From Phytophthora quininea (Eukaryota > Oomycota > Peronosporomycetes > Peronosporales > Peronosporaceae): DNA of 33,756 nt. The position numbers and the translations under genes were made by a program. The notes under the pieces are model-generated. The model made no database searches. It saw only the letters and a list, made by a program, of their open reading frames with translations, and was not told where the DNA came from. Below are positions 1 through 10,531 of this stretch, piece by piece. How positions within the stretch are numbered: the first letter of the stretch is position 1; every line of letters starts with the position of its first letter. The stretch is from positions 1-33,756 of the forward strand of contig JAAVTG010000674.1 of assembly GCA_011947345.1 (NCBI GenBank), in the 5' to 3' direction.

Positions 1-970
1 ACTTCCATCTGCTATTTTTGACCCTGTCATTGGTCAGATTGGCTTGTCGCCAAAGACTAAACGTCGCCAAGGACTAAGACAGTACGGTACCTTCAATATG
101 GAAAGGCTCCGTACTTCTATCAGCTGTATTGTCCGACACTTTGTCAGGCAAAGAATGCTCAACGTCGAGGCAAGTGCATCTCGCCAAAGTCAACTCCACG
201 AGGCAGGCATTCTAGCCTGCAAAATAAAAAAGGCGTCACGTTTGCCAACGATGCTGCTATTGCATCTCCTAACTAAATGAGCAGTTGCCGTGCTGGTTGG
301 AGCATTGAATCCTGGTTCATTTGTCGTGGCAGTCCCTCCGTCGTGCCTTGAAGACAATTGAAGTTGCAACAGATTTGCCTCGAGAGTCGGTTTCGATTAA
401 AATCTGCTAAAACGTGGCTATCCCATCTTATTGCAATTCGACTACCAAGGTCTTTTCCCCAACGCTCATAGCGAAGGAAGACCAGCATGACTCTGATCAT
501 ATCCTCGCACATGTAGCTGCAAACTCTTGTAGCAGCTTGCACGGATTGCAATCACAACTGCTGGGCAGGATGCTCAATAATGGCAAGGTTTTCGTCAAAC
601 CTTGTGGGACAGCTTCAGCAGAGAAGCCAATCTCGTTGTCGATCTTGGTCGATTCATCACGAAATTACTGCTCAAGGAGATGCCAGTTGATAGGACAATG
701 TCGAGTCGACGCGCGGTTGGCAACTGCAACTGCCAGGTGCGAGCTCCAACTTGACCCGTATCTTGCCCAGCAAATCGTGCCGTTAAACGATCTTCTAGGG
801 GCAGAGTTCTTTGCCCTTCACTGGAAGGGCTTTCAGAGCATTATTCGTCATGATGCGGGCTCCAAGTCCTTACACTTTCCCTCCACTTCCTCACTTACGA
901 ATTTGCCCGCTTCCAGCCAAGTTCGCAGCCACCGCAACTGTCCAAGACTACCTCACTCCTTTCATCCACC
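1..970. other. No recognisable gene upstream of the first permease copy
   Basis: Several open frames of 60-170 codons cross this stretch on both strands. None shows a motif, a membrane pattern or a conserved block that I recognise, and they overlap one another as chance frames do. The last ~60 bases lead into the ATG of the first permease copy in a good initiation context (ACCATGG). A pyrimidine-rich CTCACTCC stretch just before it only weakly resembles the oomycete initiator element. Confidence 0.5.
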
Positions 971-2447
971 ATGGGTCGATCTGCTTTCTTCACAGTCGAA
1001 GACACGAAGGCAGCCTTCAACCTCTTCTGCTGCGTCTACGGTATTGGTACGCTTGGGATGCCTGGCAACTTCTCGCGTGCCGGCCCGTTCCTCGCGGTCA
1101 TTGCCATGCTTTATGGCCTTTGCCAACGTATACGGCGCCGTGGCCATCTGCCGTGATGCTACTCGCTCCTCGGTCCGTCAAGACCTACGGTGATCTTGGC
1201 GAGTGGGTTATGGGAAAACCCGGCCGCTACCTGTCGGTTGTCTCGCAAATGGCCAACTGCTTGCTGGTGCCATGCGTCTTCTTGGTGCTGGGAGGCACGC
1301 TCTTGGACGGATTGTTCCCAGACGCCTTCTCGGCTTCGACTTGGATTATCCTCATGGCACTCTCCCCGTGTGCCTCGTGCCAACGCTCAAAGAAGGAGCG
1401 GGTGCAGCCTTCGCCGGGTGTTTGGGCACGATTATCACAGACGTTATTGGTGTCGCTGTCGTCCTGCATGGTATGCGTGGCCACCCGAGCATCCCGAAGC
1501 CCGACCAAAACTTCAAGCAAGTAGCTGGTGCGTTCGGCAACCTGGCGCTCGCGTACGGTGCCGGCATCGTGATCCCGGCCCTGCAGCGTCAGCACAGCGA
1601 CCCGACTCGCATGCCCCGCGTGGTCGGCGTCACCATCGGCGTTTATCAGCTGCTGCTTTCTGGTCCTTGCCTCTAGCGCTTATTCGGCTGTAGGGTGCCA
1701 GATCTCGGGCAACTTGCTGTGGTCGATCTACCCCGACTCGGACACCGGTCTCACTACTCTCGGCTTCCGATCCGACTGGGGATGGTCGTGCTCGCCTACT
1801 TGTTCATGCAACTCCACATTACGATCGCGTTCAGCGTCATCCTGAACCCGGCGTTCTACATCGCCGAGCGCGTCGTTCTGGGCATGCACAAGCCGGCGGC
1901 AGATGACATCGAGAGCAACTTGCAATTGTACACGGTAGCGTCCACGCCGGCCGATGACGCTAGGATTATGGAGAAGCAGTCGCAGTCGCGGGCTTCAAGA
2001 CGTCGTTCGTTCATTTCTGTTGCGGACAACGAAAACGTGCGCCTCGACGACCCGGAGGCGGAGGCCAGCGAGTACCGCGGCGCAAATGCCATCAAATACG
2101 TGATCCTGCGTTTGATCATGATCGTGATTCTGGTCATTGCCTCGGTGCTCCTGAAGGACCACTTTCATGACCTGGCAGACTTTACGGGCGCTTCCTGCAT
2201 TACGGTGAACTCAATTATCCTCCCGATTGTCTTCTTGCTCAAGAAGAAGTGGCGCGTGATGCCGATCTGGGAGAAACTCCCGGCTACGACCGTAGTGGTC
2301 GTGTGCTTCTGCGTGGGTTGCTACGTTTCCTACACCTCGGGCAAGAACCTGTTTGCTCCGAGCGATGACGATGTGGCCTTCCCGTACTGCGCTCCAGAGT
2401 TCGAGAACACGGTGTACTACAACTACACGGCCGTTCATGAGGTGTAG
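971..2447 (+). pseudogene. AAAP-family amino acid permease, copy 1, broken by several frameshifts
   Basis: This is a remnant of an 11-helix amino acid/auxin permease that would move amino acids across a cell membrane. The start at 971 gives MGRSAFFTVEDTKAAF, matching the N-termini of copies 2 and 3. Homology then hops between frames: FMAFANVYGAVAICR (~1110), APRSVKTYGDLGEW (~1170), VPTLKEGAGAAFAGCLG (~1380), ALQRQHSDPTRMPRV (~1580), then an uninterrupted C-terminal part from ~1780 to the stop at 2447 with LFMQLHITIAF, DHFHDLADFTGASC and FPYCAPEFENT. Relative to copy 2, part of the helix-4 segment near 1360 is missing. At least five shifts are needed to read it through, and no splice-like signals explain them. 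It is more diverged than copies 2 and 3, so a true pseudogene is likely. The family call is firm; the substrate is unknown. Confidence 0.85.
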
Positions 2448-3359
2448 ACTTAAAAGACGTGTTTATCCGTTTGGACCCGTGAAATCCAATTTCTGTTTGC
2501 TGAATTTGGTGTCATTTCGCCGGCATTGATTGCGTTGCTTTGCGAGCAAAGCGTCGTCGTCCTTTTGAGTCCTGTAGCAGTAGTCGAAGCAGCGCTACGC
2601 TGCGTTGCCCCCGGTACAGTAGTTCTCTCGCTAACGCGGATGTCGAGGTGCCTGCACTTGTCGCCTGCAGCTTACGTGACGTAACGATCGCACGAAAGGC
2701 AAATTGCTTCACCCAGTGGTGAATCACCACGCCCATGGGATACTATGCTAGATTTTGAAGTGCCTCCCGCAGTCTTGCGCAAAAGCATGTGTAAAAGCAC
2801 ACTGGCAATCCATCCGCTAGTCGGAGTGTTGCTACATGTAGCACTGAGACCAATGCAGACCCGATGCAGACTCGCCTTCAGCTTTTAGCATGCAAAGCTT
2901 GACTTCCGGTGCCCTACCGAATGTCGGCCCGGTTTTGTTGGACAGATCTGAGGCGATTAGCAAGTTGCTTCCGTATGTTTGTCGCCGAATGCTGTAGACG
3001 TACAGCGCGACCAATGTGATTTGGAGACCGTCCCGCACCAGTCGCTTTGGGCCAGTCTCGTAGGCGATCTCGTTGCCAGCAATGGCCCAAGATGCACCAC
3101 AAACTTCCAGCTTCGGGTTTAACGTCGACGCTGTCGTACGGGCAGCGAACGTAGAGCCAGCCTTCAGTGCCCTGTAGTTGTGCTAGTGAAAGCGTGCTTG
3201 TGTGACAACAGCGGCGAGCGTGGACAGACCGCGGCGCGCGTGCTTTACCGCCCAAACCAACCATTTGCGCAAACAAAAGGAAAATGCTGCTGGCTCGGAG
3301 ATACCTGTATCTCTGATCTCGTCCAGCCACAGCACCGGCACGCTGCCTTGTCTAGCGAA
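2448..3359. other. Intergenic, unassigned; overlapping minus-strand open frames
   Basis: This stretch lies between permease copies 1 and 2. Two overlapping minus-strand frames (3330-2914 and 3038-2832) read as possible coding when joined: WAIAGNEIAYETG runs into a hydrophobic LQITLVALYVYS segment. I recognise no family. They may be a decayed membrane-protein fragment or chance. The last bases lead into the initiator element of copy 2. Confidence 0.3.
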
Positions 3360-3375
3360 GCTCATTGTCCATTTT
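3360..3375 (+). promoter_or_regulatory. Oomycete initiator-like core promoter of permease copy 2
   Basis: GCTCATTGTCCATTTT matches the published oomycete initiator consensus (GCTCATTYYNCAWTTT) at every position but one. It lies 18 bases before the ATG at 3394, a normal short 5' leader for this group. It supports 3394 as the start rather than any upstream non-ATG codon. Confidence 0.75.
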
Positions 3376-3393
3376 ACCCGTTACTCGGCAAGC

Positions 3394-4895
3394 ATGGCAT
3401 CCAGCTTCCTCGCGCTCCGCGCTCTTCACACTGGAGGACGCCAAAATCGCGTTCAACATTTTCTGCTGCATCTGCGGTATCGGCTCGCTCGGCATGCCCT
3501 CCAACTACGCGCGCCGGCTGGGGCTACGCCACGATCGCACTGCTGTTCATGGCCTTTTCCAACATCTACGCAACGGTGCTGCTGTCCAAGGTGATGCTCG
3601 TCGCCCCAGCGTCGGTCAAGACGTACAGCGACCTCGGCGAATGGGTCGCCGGCAGATGGGGACGCTTTTTCGTGGTGGTATCCCACATGGGCGTCTGCTT
3701 GCTTGCCCCCTGCGCGTTCCTCGTGCTCGGAGGCACTTTGCTTGACGTGTTGTTCCCCGGCTCGTTCAGCCAAACGGTTTGGATCATCTTCATGGCGCTG
3801 TTGGTGATCCCTGTGGCTCTGATCCCGACACTGAAGGAGAGCGCCAGCATGGCCGTGGCCGGGTGCCTTGGCACCATCATTGCCGACGTGATTGGCGTTG
3901 CAGTTCTTTTGTACGAAGAGCGTGGCCACCCGACCCCACCCACGCCCGACGTGACGTTCCACCAAGTGTTGACCACGTTCGGCAACCTCTCGCTGGCTTA
4001 CGCTGCTGCCATCGTCATTCCCGACCTCCAGCGTCAGCACTCGCAACCTGAGCGCATGCCGCGTGTGATTATCGTCAGCCTCGGACTCGCGTCAGCGTTC
4101 TTCATGGCGATTGCCATTGTCGGATACGTCGCTGGTGGCTGCCAGCTTTCTGGTAACCTGTTGTTCTCGATTGTGAACACCTCGGACCCGTACAGCACAA
4201 CAACGTTGGGCTTCCTCGCTGACCGCGGTGCCGTGGTGATGTCGTACCTGTTCATGCAGCTTCACTTGTCGATTGCTTTCTCGACGATTTTGCACCCGGC
4301 TTTCTTCATGGCCGAGCGCCTCGTACTTGGAATGCACAAGACCGACCCGCTTTCGGTCGACAACGAGGAGCGAGCGATGGAGATCGATGAGAAGATGTCT
4401 TATGCCGCCGCTGCTTCCCCTGCGACGCCCGATCTTGAGAGCAACTCCATCATCCGCAATGACCGACCCTCGACCCGTATGTCGGCAGCTCAAAAGGAAG
4501 AGCAAGACCTTTCCGAGTACAAGGGCGGCGCCACGGTGATTCGTTACATCCTGGTGCGTATCGCGCTGATCGCGATTTTGGCGGTGGCGTCGATCCTGCT
4601 GCGCGACCACTTCCTAGACCTCGTCGACTTCACTGGCGCCACTGCCATCACGGTGTGTAGCCTCATCTTGCCGCTGGTGTTCTACGTGAAGGTGTTCTGG
4701 ACCACGATCCCGGCGTGGGAGAAGGCGATCTGCATCACGATTGCTACCATTTGCGGGATTGTTGGCTGCTACGTGATGATTTACGCCGGCAAGAACCTCT
4801 TCAACCCGGACGACGACTCCGCTACGTTCCCCTACTGCTCGGCAGAGTACCAGGACGAGCCGTACTACGTAAGGAATTCTACGGCGTCAAACTAA
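3394..4895 (+). CDS. AAAP-family amino acid permease, copy 2, nearly intact with two apparent frameshifts
   Basis: Predicted amino acid/auxin permease of about 500 residues, a normal length. Eleven hydrophobic segments are visible, beginning with AFNIFCCICGIGSLGM and ending with ITIATICGIVGCYVMIYAG. A hydrophilic loop rich in E, S and K lies at about residues 313-379, before helix 9. The tail ends FPYCSAEYQDEPYYVRNST, shared with copy 3. The ATG at 3394 is chosen because an initiator element ends 18 bases upstream and the N-terminus then aligns with copy 3. Two shifts are needed early on, one at about 3400-3412 and one in the CG/GC repeat at 3508-3515. From about 3512 to the stop at 4895 the frame is fully open. 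Either the consensus has small indel errors or the gene was disabled recently. Substrate unknown. Confidence 0.88.
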
Positions 4896-5229
4896 CTAGC
4901 ACGAGCCGAAATATATTAGTTTGCTTATACTAGTATTGTTAAGGCAGAGGCAGTTATCAAGTCGTAGCTTCTCCAGCACCTTTTCCTTCATCAATGGCCA
5001 TCATGTGGCAGCAAGCAGCTGTCTTCGTATCTGCAAGCTCACTTGCCTACGGACAACATTGCTGGCCATCGGGAGCTTGCTTGATAAAAAAATGATTCTA
5101 ACTAGCAGATAAGCGCAGGTGGGCGAAGACACCACCGTTGCCGACTCGCATCGCGATTGCGATGAGGCCTCGTGAAATCCACCGAGATTGAACAATGGAA
5201 TAAGATTTCATCTTTACCTCGAACCGAGC
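4896..5229. other. Spacer between convergent permease copies 2 and 3
   Basis: This is a 334-base AT-richer spacer where the 3' ends of two inverted paralogues face each other. I see no gene and no clear terminator. Any transcript reading through would contain long inverted complementary stretches. Confidence 0.5.
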
Positions 5230-6737
5230 TCAGCTCGATGTGGTCGAGTTCCTAACGTAGTACGGCTCTTCCTGGAACTCCACCGAGCAGTATGGGAACG
5301 TGGCCGTCTCGTCCTCTGGACTAAAGAGATTCCTGCCGGCGTAAATCATCACGTAGAACCCCGCAATCGTACAAATCACCGCGATGGCAAAACACATTGC
5401 CTTCTCCCACGCCGGGATCGTGGTCCAGAACACCTTCACGTAGAACACCAGCGGCAAGATGAGGCTACACACCGTGATGGCAGTGGCGCCAGTGAAGTCG
5501 ACGAGGTCCAAGAAGTGGTCGCGCAGCAGGATCGACAGCACCACCAAAAGCGCGATCAAAGCGATGCGCAGCAGGACGTAACGAAGCACATTAGCGCCCC
5601 CTTGTACTCGGCCAGATCGTCTTCGCTGTTGGCAGCGGACACGCGCGTCGAGCGCCCGTTCCGACGAGCGACGGTGTTGCTCTCAAGATCCTGGACCCCG
5701 GCGCAACAGGAGTAGCAGATGAGATGTAGGACATCTTTTCTTCAATGCGCGTCGCGCGCTCCTCATTGTTGGTGGTGGGGGCATCGACAGCATGCATTCC
5801 GAGGACGAGACGCTCTACCATGTAGAACGCAGGATGCAGGAACGTCGAGAAGGCGATCGACAAGTGCATTTGCATGAACAGGAACGCCATGACTACAGCA
5901 CCGCGGTCAGCGACGAAACTCAGCGTCGTTTTGCTGAACGGGTCCGATGTGTTCGCGACTGAAAACAACAGGTTTCCCGACATTTGGCACCCTCCCACAG
6001 CGTAACCGGTAATTGCAATCGCAAGAAAGAAGGCCGACGCACAGCCGAGACTGACGATAATTACGCGCGGCATCCGTTCAGGTTGAGAATGTTGGCGCTG
6101 AAGGTCGGGAATCACAGTCGCCGCGGCGTAAGCCAGCGATAGGTTCCCGAACGTGGTGATGACTTGGTGAAGAGTGACATCGGCAGTAGGTGGAGTCGGA
6201 TGGCCACGCTCCTGGTAAACCAAGATCGAAATCCCGATCACATCGGCGACGATAGTGCCGAGGCATCCAGCCACAGCCATTCCGGTGCTTTCTTTCATGG
6301 TCGGGATCAGTGCCACCGGAACCACCAGCAACGCCATGAAAATAATCCATACGGACTGGCTGAAGCAGTCCGGAAACAGCACGTCGAGCAAAGTCCCCCA
6401 GCACGAGGAACGCGCAAGGTAGCAACAAGCAGACACCCATTTGGGATACCACCACGACAAGCCGTCCCCACCTGCCGGCGACCCATTCGCCGAGGTCGCC
6501 GTACGTCTTCACCGTGGTTGGGGCAACGAGTAGAACCTTGGACAGCACCACCGTCGCGTAGATGTTTGCAAATGCCATAAACACCAGTGCAATTGTCGCG
6601 AAGACCCAGCCAGCTCGGGCGTAGTTGGAAGGCATGCCGAGCGAACCAATGCCACAGACGCAGCAGAAAATGTTGAACGCGGCCTTGGCATCTTCGCCGG
6701 TGAAGAGAGCTGAGCGCGATGAAGATTGAGCTGCCAT
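5230..6737 (-). CDS. AAAP-family amino acid permease, copy 3, nearly intact with three apparent frameshifts
   Basis: Predicted amino acid/auxin permease of about 500 residues, the closest relative of copy 2. The ATG at 6737-6735 starts MAAQSSSRSALF and has a perfect initiator element just upstream. Helices 1-3 are in one frame to about 6395. Helices 4-8 are in a second frame, with WIIFMALLVVPVALIP, CLGTIVADVIGISILVY and LFMQMHLSIAFSTFLHPAF. Helices 9-11 and the tail FPYCSVEFQEEPYYVRNST are in a third, from 5589 to the stop at 5230. The shifts fall at a five-base C run on + (6395-6399), near 5700, and at another five-base C run (5597-5601). At the last, one extra G on the coding strand would restore the K-G-G-A motif. 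Shifts at G runs suggest consensus errors or slippage in an otherwise well-conserved gene. Confidence 0.88.
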
Positions 6738-6755
6738 GCTTGTCACTGAGAAAGC

Positions 6756-6769
6756 AAATTGGAGAATGA
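6756..6769 (-). promoter_or_regulatory. Oomycete initiator-like core promoter of permease copy 3
   Basis: On the minus strand TCATTCTCCAATTT fits the core of the oomycete initiator consensus (TCATTYYNCAWTTT) at every position. Its near edge lies 18 bases upstream of the ATG at 6737, the same spacing as in copy 2. This fixes the start of copy 3 and suggests that its promoter is still intact. Confidence 0.8.
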
Positions 6770-6883
6770 ACTTGGTTTGAGGAAACCATCCCGGTGCTGT
6801 GGTCTCAGCGCGTCAAAGACACGGTGGATTTGGATTGGCAGTGAGACCGGCGCTGTCGTTAAAGCACCGGATCTTCGGGTCGA

Positions 6884-7527
6884 TCAGCGGATTAATGCTG
6901 GTCTCACTATCGCTCCACCTGCGAAAGCTTGGCTCGCCTTGGAGTGAATATACAGTTTTGACATATCGATGAGCGACACGAACGTTAAACCGTTCTTCCA
7001 GAACGCAGCTTGAACTCCGTTGGAAGCATGCATTTCCGTCTCGGACATGTTCGAAACCACCCCGCTATATCTGCTTGTCGGCAAATTCTCAAATCGCTCG
7101 TGCAGCATAGATACAGGCCGCCAACGCCAACAAGGATGATGAGCAATGCCCGAGGGAACTGTACGTGGGGGCACAGGAAACCATCAAGGAAGGACTTCAT
7201 GTGGAGGGTGGATCGAGGATCGCCAGGTATTAGCGAGCTTGGTTCCAAAGGTTTGGTTATCGCATTGGAGCTTTTGCGATATCGCTCCAGGTAGAAACTA
7301 CGAGTGTACGAGTAGAGCGCCTTTTCGATCGCTTGTCGGCGAGCTTGCTGCCGTGCGCGTTCATCCCATCGATGTCCGCATCTAATCAGGCTGAACTCGA
7401 ACGTGTAATCAGGTTCACCGCAGTTAAAGCGGTGTAGAGTGCCAACATCTCTGCATAATCCGGTCGTCTTGGGGACATCTGAAGCAGTGTTCCCGCACTC
7501 TGTCCCCACGAGAAAATTCGTCCCCAA
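6884..7527 (-). other. Hypothetical minus-strand ORF(s), one possible membrane segment
   Basis: A 180-codon frame (7527-6985) and an overlapping frame (7174-6884) lie upstream of permease copy 3 on the same strand. The longer one has a basic stretch (residues ~55-80, RARQQARRQAIEKAL) and a hydrophobic stretch near residue 130 (ALLIILVGVGGLYLCC) that could span a membrane. The second frame may continue it after a shift. I recognise no family, and codon-level support is weak. The first codon may not be ATG. It could be a decayed gene fragment or chance. Confidence 0.3.
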
Positions 7528-8400
7528 GATGTGTCCCCATCAGGGAAAGCTTATTTATGCGTGTGCCTCAATCAGCACTATTTGTCTTGGAGTTTTGCGG
7601 GTGGAGCTTTTTGTCTACTACTCTTGCTGCCAAGTACTAGTGCATACATATCCCGCTAGGGATCAGACTCAGCGGAAGCTGACAAGTCCGGCCACGAATG
7701 CGAAAACCTGACCGGGGATTTGAACAGAGGAGATGAGCGAGAGTTTTTCCTGGCGTCGGGAAAAAAAACTGAGCTGCTGTTTGAAACAACCTGTTTCCCC
7801 TCGGAATGAATGATCAGGAACTTATTCACTGTTCCGCAATACCCGCTTCGTTGTACCCCGTCAGGCAAGGCCTGGTGCAAGACGAAAAGGGCAGCGCTCG
7901 ATTTCTTCTTGTTGGAGGTATGATCGGGACCTATAATGGTTTGATGCAGAGAATCTTGTTAGGAGCACTAAAAAGTAGGGACACTAGAAGAAGGTATTGG
8001 AGCTGACCCCGGAATCTTGAGAAGAATTCAATAATGAGGACTCGTAGGAGCCCAGCGGAAGTGAACAACTACACGTGGAGCTTCTCAATATCTAGAGTAA
8101 TTCTAATGAGATCGGATTTATGCTCGAGCGCGCGGTTGATTCGTAATCTCAACACTTTTGGACGAAGAGGAGTGGGATCTTGGTTGTACGTAGTACCAAT
8201 TCAACAACTATGTCGTGGAGGAATAGACTGGTACATGTTTTGTCTGCTTCTGATCAAGACGTACAGCAGTCATGTCGACTCGCATCGCCGAATTCAACTA
8301 TTTATCTGAATTAAGTACGATTTCGGACTTTAACAGATACTCACAGTGATTGCTCCATTCCAAACGAAAGCAACTGAATTTCAGCCAATTAATGAACGTG
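7528..8400. other. No recognisable gene
   Basis: Only short, unrelated open frames occur here. An imperfect inverted repeat around the word TTGGGGACATCT (near 7469 and 7540) is the only structure I see. It may be the edge of a small decayed element, but no termini or target duplication can be shown. Confidence 0.4.
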
Positions 8401-8415
8401 TATTTTGCAGCTACG

Positions 8416-10299
8416 CTACGCATTGTGTCTAGCATTTTTGTCAGCGATACGATGCAGACACACAATGGAGGTCCACGCCAGCTGCCCTCTGCATCGCTTC
8501 CTGGCGCCCGCTGTGGTGTGCGGCACTTCGATGGATGAATCGCATGCTGCAAAGACACTGATTACCTCCTCCACGGTTTGGTTCGAGCTGAGTAAGTCTC
8601 TCTCCGTTGCAATTGACTCGAATTTTGTCATGAGATACCGAACACCGAGCCTTTTCTGGTTGTCTCTATTAGGCATGTCTACGCCTTCCAGTAAGCGCAA
8701 AGGGGTATTTGCTTTACAGCATTCCCACAGCGCCATAAGACCCACAAACGAGCAACAGATCGCTCCAGGAAAGCAAAGACAGGAGGCACCCGACGGAATC
8801 TTTCGGCTCAAAAGAAGGCTTGTTGTACCGTGTCTTCGTCTGTGCCAAATTGGGTTCTATCTTGTGGTTCTAAGGGTCTGATTGTGCTGACTAGGTTTTA
8901 AACACCGACCTTGCGTAGGCAGCTTCTTAGAACACCATGAAGCCCATCAAATGTGACAGGTTTAGCTCCGATGGATTGCTCCTCGAGCCCGTATACGCCA
9001 TCTTTTACAATTCCACGCCAACCGTCTTCCAGCTTTTCGATGGTCGAAAGCCTCACATATTGCACGGTTTTCATACAAGATGTCTACATGAGGGGAATAC
9101 CTGTCGCTTTGAGGCGTGATTTCGGAGCACTGAAGCCGCAATACACACGATCGGACGCTTTACAAGCAACTCAGCGTCCTGAAACAATGCTGTTTCATAG
9201 AGAAGATGACACGATTGCAGGTGTGTCCGCAGAAAAAGGTATATGATACATAAGTGACGCAAGGCAATATTCCCCCACAAAACTAAATGCTCGGGCATTC
9301 CGCGAAAGACCATCGCGATGCCACGGTGTTCCACTCGTCTTGCTCTTCAAAGTGAGGTGGCAAAATTGCAAACTCGTGGCTGCCCGAAGTAGGCTCAGCA
9401 ACGGTTCTACCCACATGCACATCGCTCGCCATCTCGTAGCGCAAGTATGTATTCTGTACCCACCAAGCAACCAGCCTGCGCGAAAATGCACTGCTGTTGA
9501 AGATAGAAAGGCTGTCGATCCGGATGCACAGTATGTTGCAGCGCCCTTGCCCATTGAATGGATTCCGAGATCGACCGCATTAACATCTCGCCTTCTTAAT
9601 TCTGCAGTAAGATGTTCATCCGCCAGCAAACGCTGTAAACTCTTCCGAAATCGCTCATATTGATCATATCCAGGGAACAGGCGATTGTCCACATCAAAGG
9701 CGGCAGTTGCCCAGTATATTGCAAGCGCCAGAATGGGGGCAGCTTGTTGGCTGTAGTGGATTAGCATATAGGTGGTGTGGAACATGCGGCCGGTCGCCAC
9801 TCTGGTCATTTTCATATGGGCAAAGACAACTCTCAATGAATCACCACGCCATTCGATATGAGAATGTCTGACGCCAAAAGCATTAGCTGAGCGACACATC
9901 AGATTCCACGATACGATGAGATAGACACGAGAAAAATTGCATCACATACTGGTAGCGCCATTAAGTGGGGCGAAAGAATCCGTAGAGCTCAAACGAAAGA
10001 GGGTCTTTTCTCACTTTCTCGTTCCCATCGCCACGGGCTTGGGTCGCTTCAAGCTGGCGCTTGAGGCCTTTAAAACCTGCTTCAGCTCTTTCTCCATGAC
10101 AGACCCCATTTGCCGTTCGTAATCTCGGTAAAAATTGAAGGGTCCAGCACGGTGTATTGAGAGCAGAGTAGCTTAGCATCGATCCGTCTACTTTGCGCAG
10201 CGTAAAAGTAGCCAAGTTCCAAATACTTCTGCATTCATGTGGTAAATATAAAAAAGAGCAGGGGGTCATCATGGTTTCTGGTGAGCAGTGATTTGATGC
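8416..10299 (-). pseudogene. Crypton-type tyrosine recombinase, decayed and interrupted
   Basis: This is the remnant of a Crypton transposase (tyrosine recombinase; excises and integrates DNA via a covalent tyrosine intermediate). Reading from 10299 down, blocks typical of oomycete Cryptons appear in changing frames: LSYSALNT, then RDYERQMGSVMEKELKQVLK, GLKRQLEATQA and KDPLSFELYGFF. The catalytic core follows from 9899, with MCRSANAFGVRHSH (first Arg), LFPGYDQYERFRKSLQRLL and LGIHSMGKGAATYC. There the HxxR motif reads HSMG, so its Arg is lost. After a shift come NTYLRYE (candidate Tyr), FAILPPH, CLASLMYH and ALFQDAEL. A C-terminal domain (VLWRCGN, DMPNRDNQKRL, RKRCRGQLAW) runs to about 8416. 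Many frameshifts are present. The 5' part is cut off at 10300 by the LTR element. Homology past the other side (15298 on) is too weak to call. Confidence 0.75.
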
Positions 10300-10304
10300 A
10301 ACTG
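10300..10304. repeat. Target-site duplication of the LTR element, left copy
   Basis: AACTG directly precedes the TG start of the left LTR and is repeated exactly after the CA end of the right LTR at 15293-15297. Five bases is usual for Ty3/gypsy integrases. It shows one clean insertion. Confidence 0.85.
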
Positions 10305-10469
10305 TGCGGCGCAGGAACATTCCCAGACTTGAAACACTTCCAGAAACAACCGCAGAGAGCAACCGCTAGAGCGGTTGCCAACGACTAGAGCAGCAGCAGT
10401 TGTAACCATCGCAACCTTAAACCTCTAATGCACTCACTATTGAATTCGCCTTCAGCCCAAGAAACCACA
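10305..10469 (+). repeat. Left LTR of the gypsy element
   Basis: 165 bp, starting TGCGGCGCAGG and ending AACCACA. It differs from the right LTR by C versus T at the third base and T versus C in the ACNTCCAG stretch near 10338. It contains the palindrome AACCGCTAGAGCGGTT. Short for the family. Confidence 0.93.
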
Positions 10470-10479
10470 AAGTATACTT

Positions 10480-10493
10480 TGGTTGCGAGCAGT
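10480..10493 (+). other. Candidate primer-binding site
   Basis: TGGTTGCGAGCAG begins 10 bases after the LTR end. The TGG start is what pairing with a tRNA CCA tail would give. The tRNA species cannot be named from this window, and the 10-base gap is longer than usual. Confidence 0.45.
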
Positions 10494-10531
10494 TCGCAAT
10501 CGATAGTCAAGAAGATCAAGAGTGATCAAGG

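Noticed and set aside
414..1193. A 259-codon plus-strand ORF as a gene
   Set aside because: Its first part shows no homology, and its end is simply one of the frames of the broken permease copy 1.
971..6737. Introns as the cause of the permease frameshifts
   Set aside because: The shifts amount to 1-2 bases at the junctions with no inserted GT...AG segment.
6838..6912. tRNA-like or SINE-like inverted words (AGTGAGACC ... GGTCTCACT)
   Set aside because: No cloverleaf, A box or B box can be drawn; only a short inverted repeat remains.
10303..10306. TGTG at 10303 as the left LTR start
   Set aside because: Aligning from 10305 (TGCGG) to 15128 (TGTGG) gives equal 165-base LTRs and an exact AACTG duplication, whereas 10303 would need a 2-base indel and gives no duplication.
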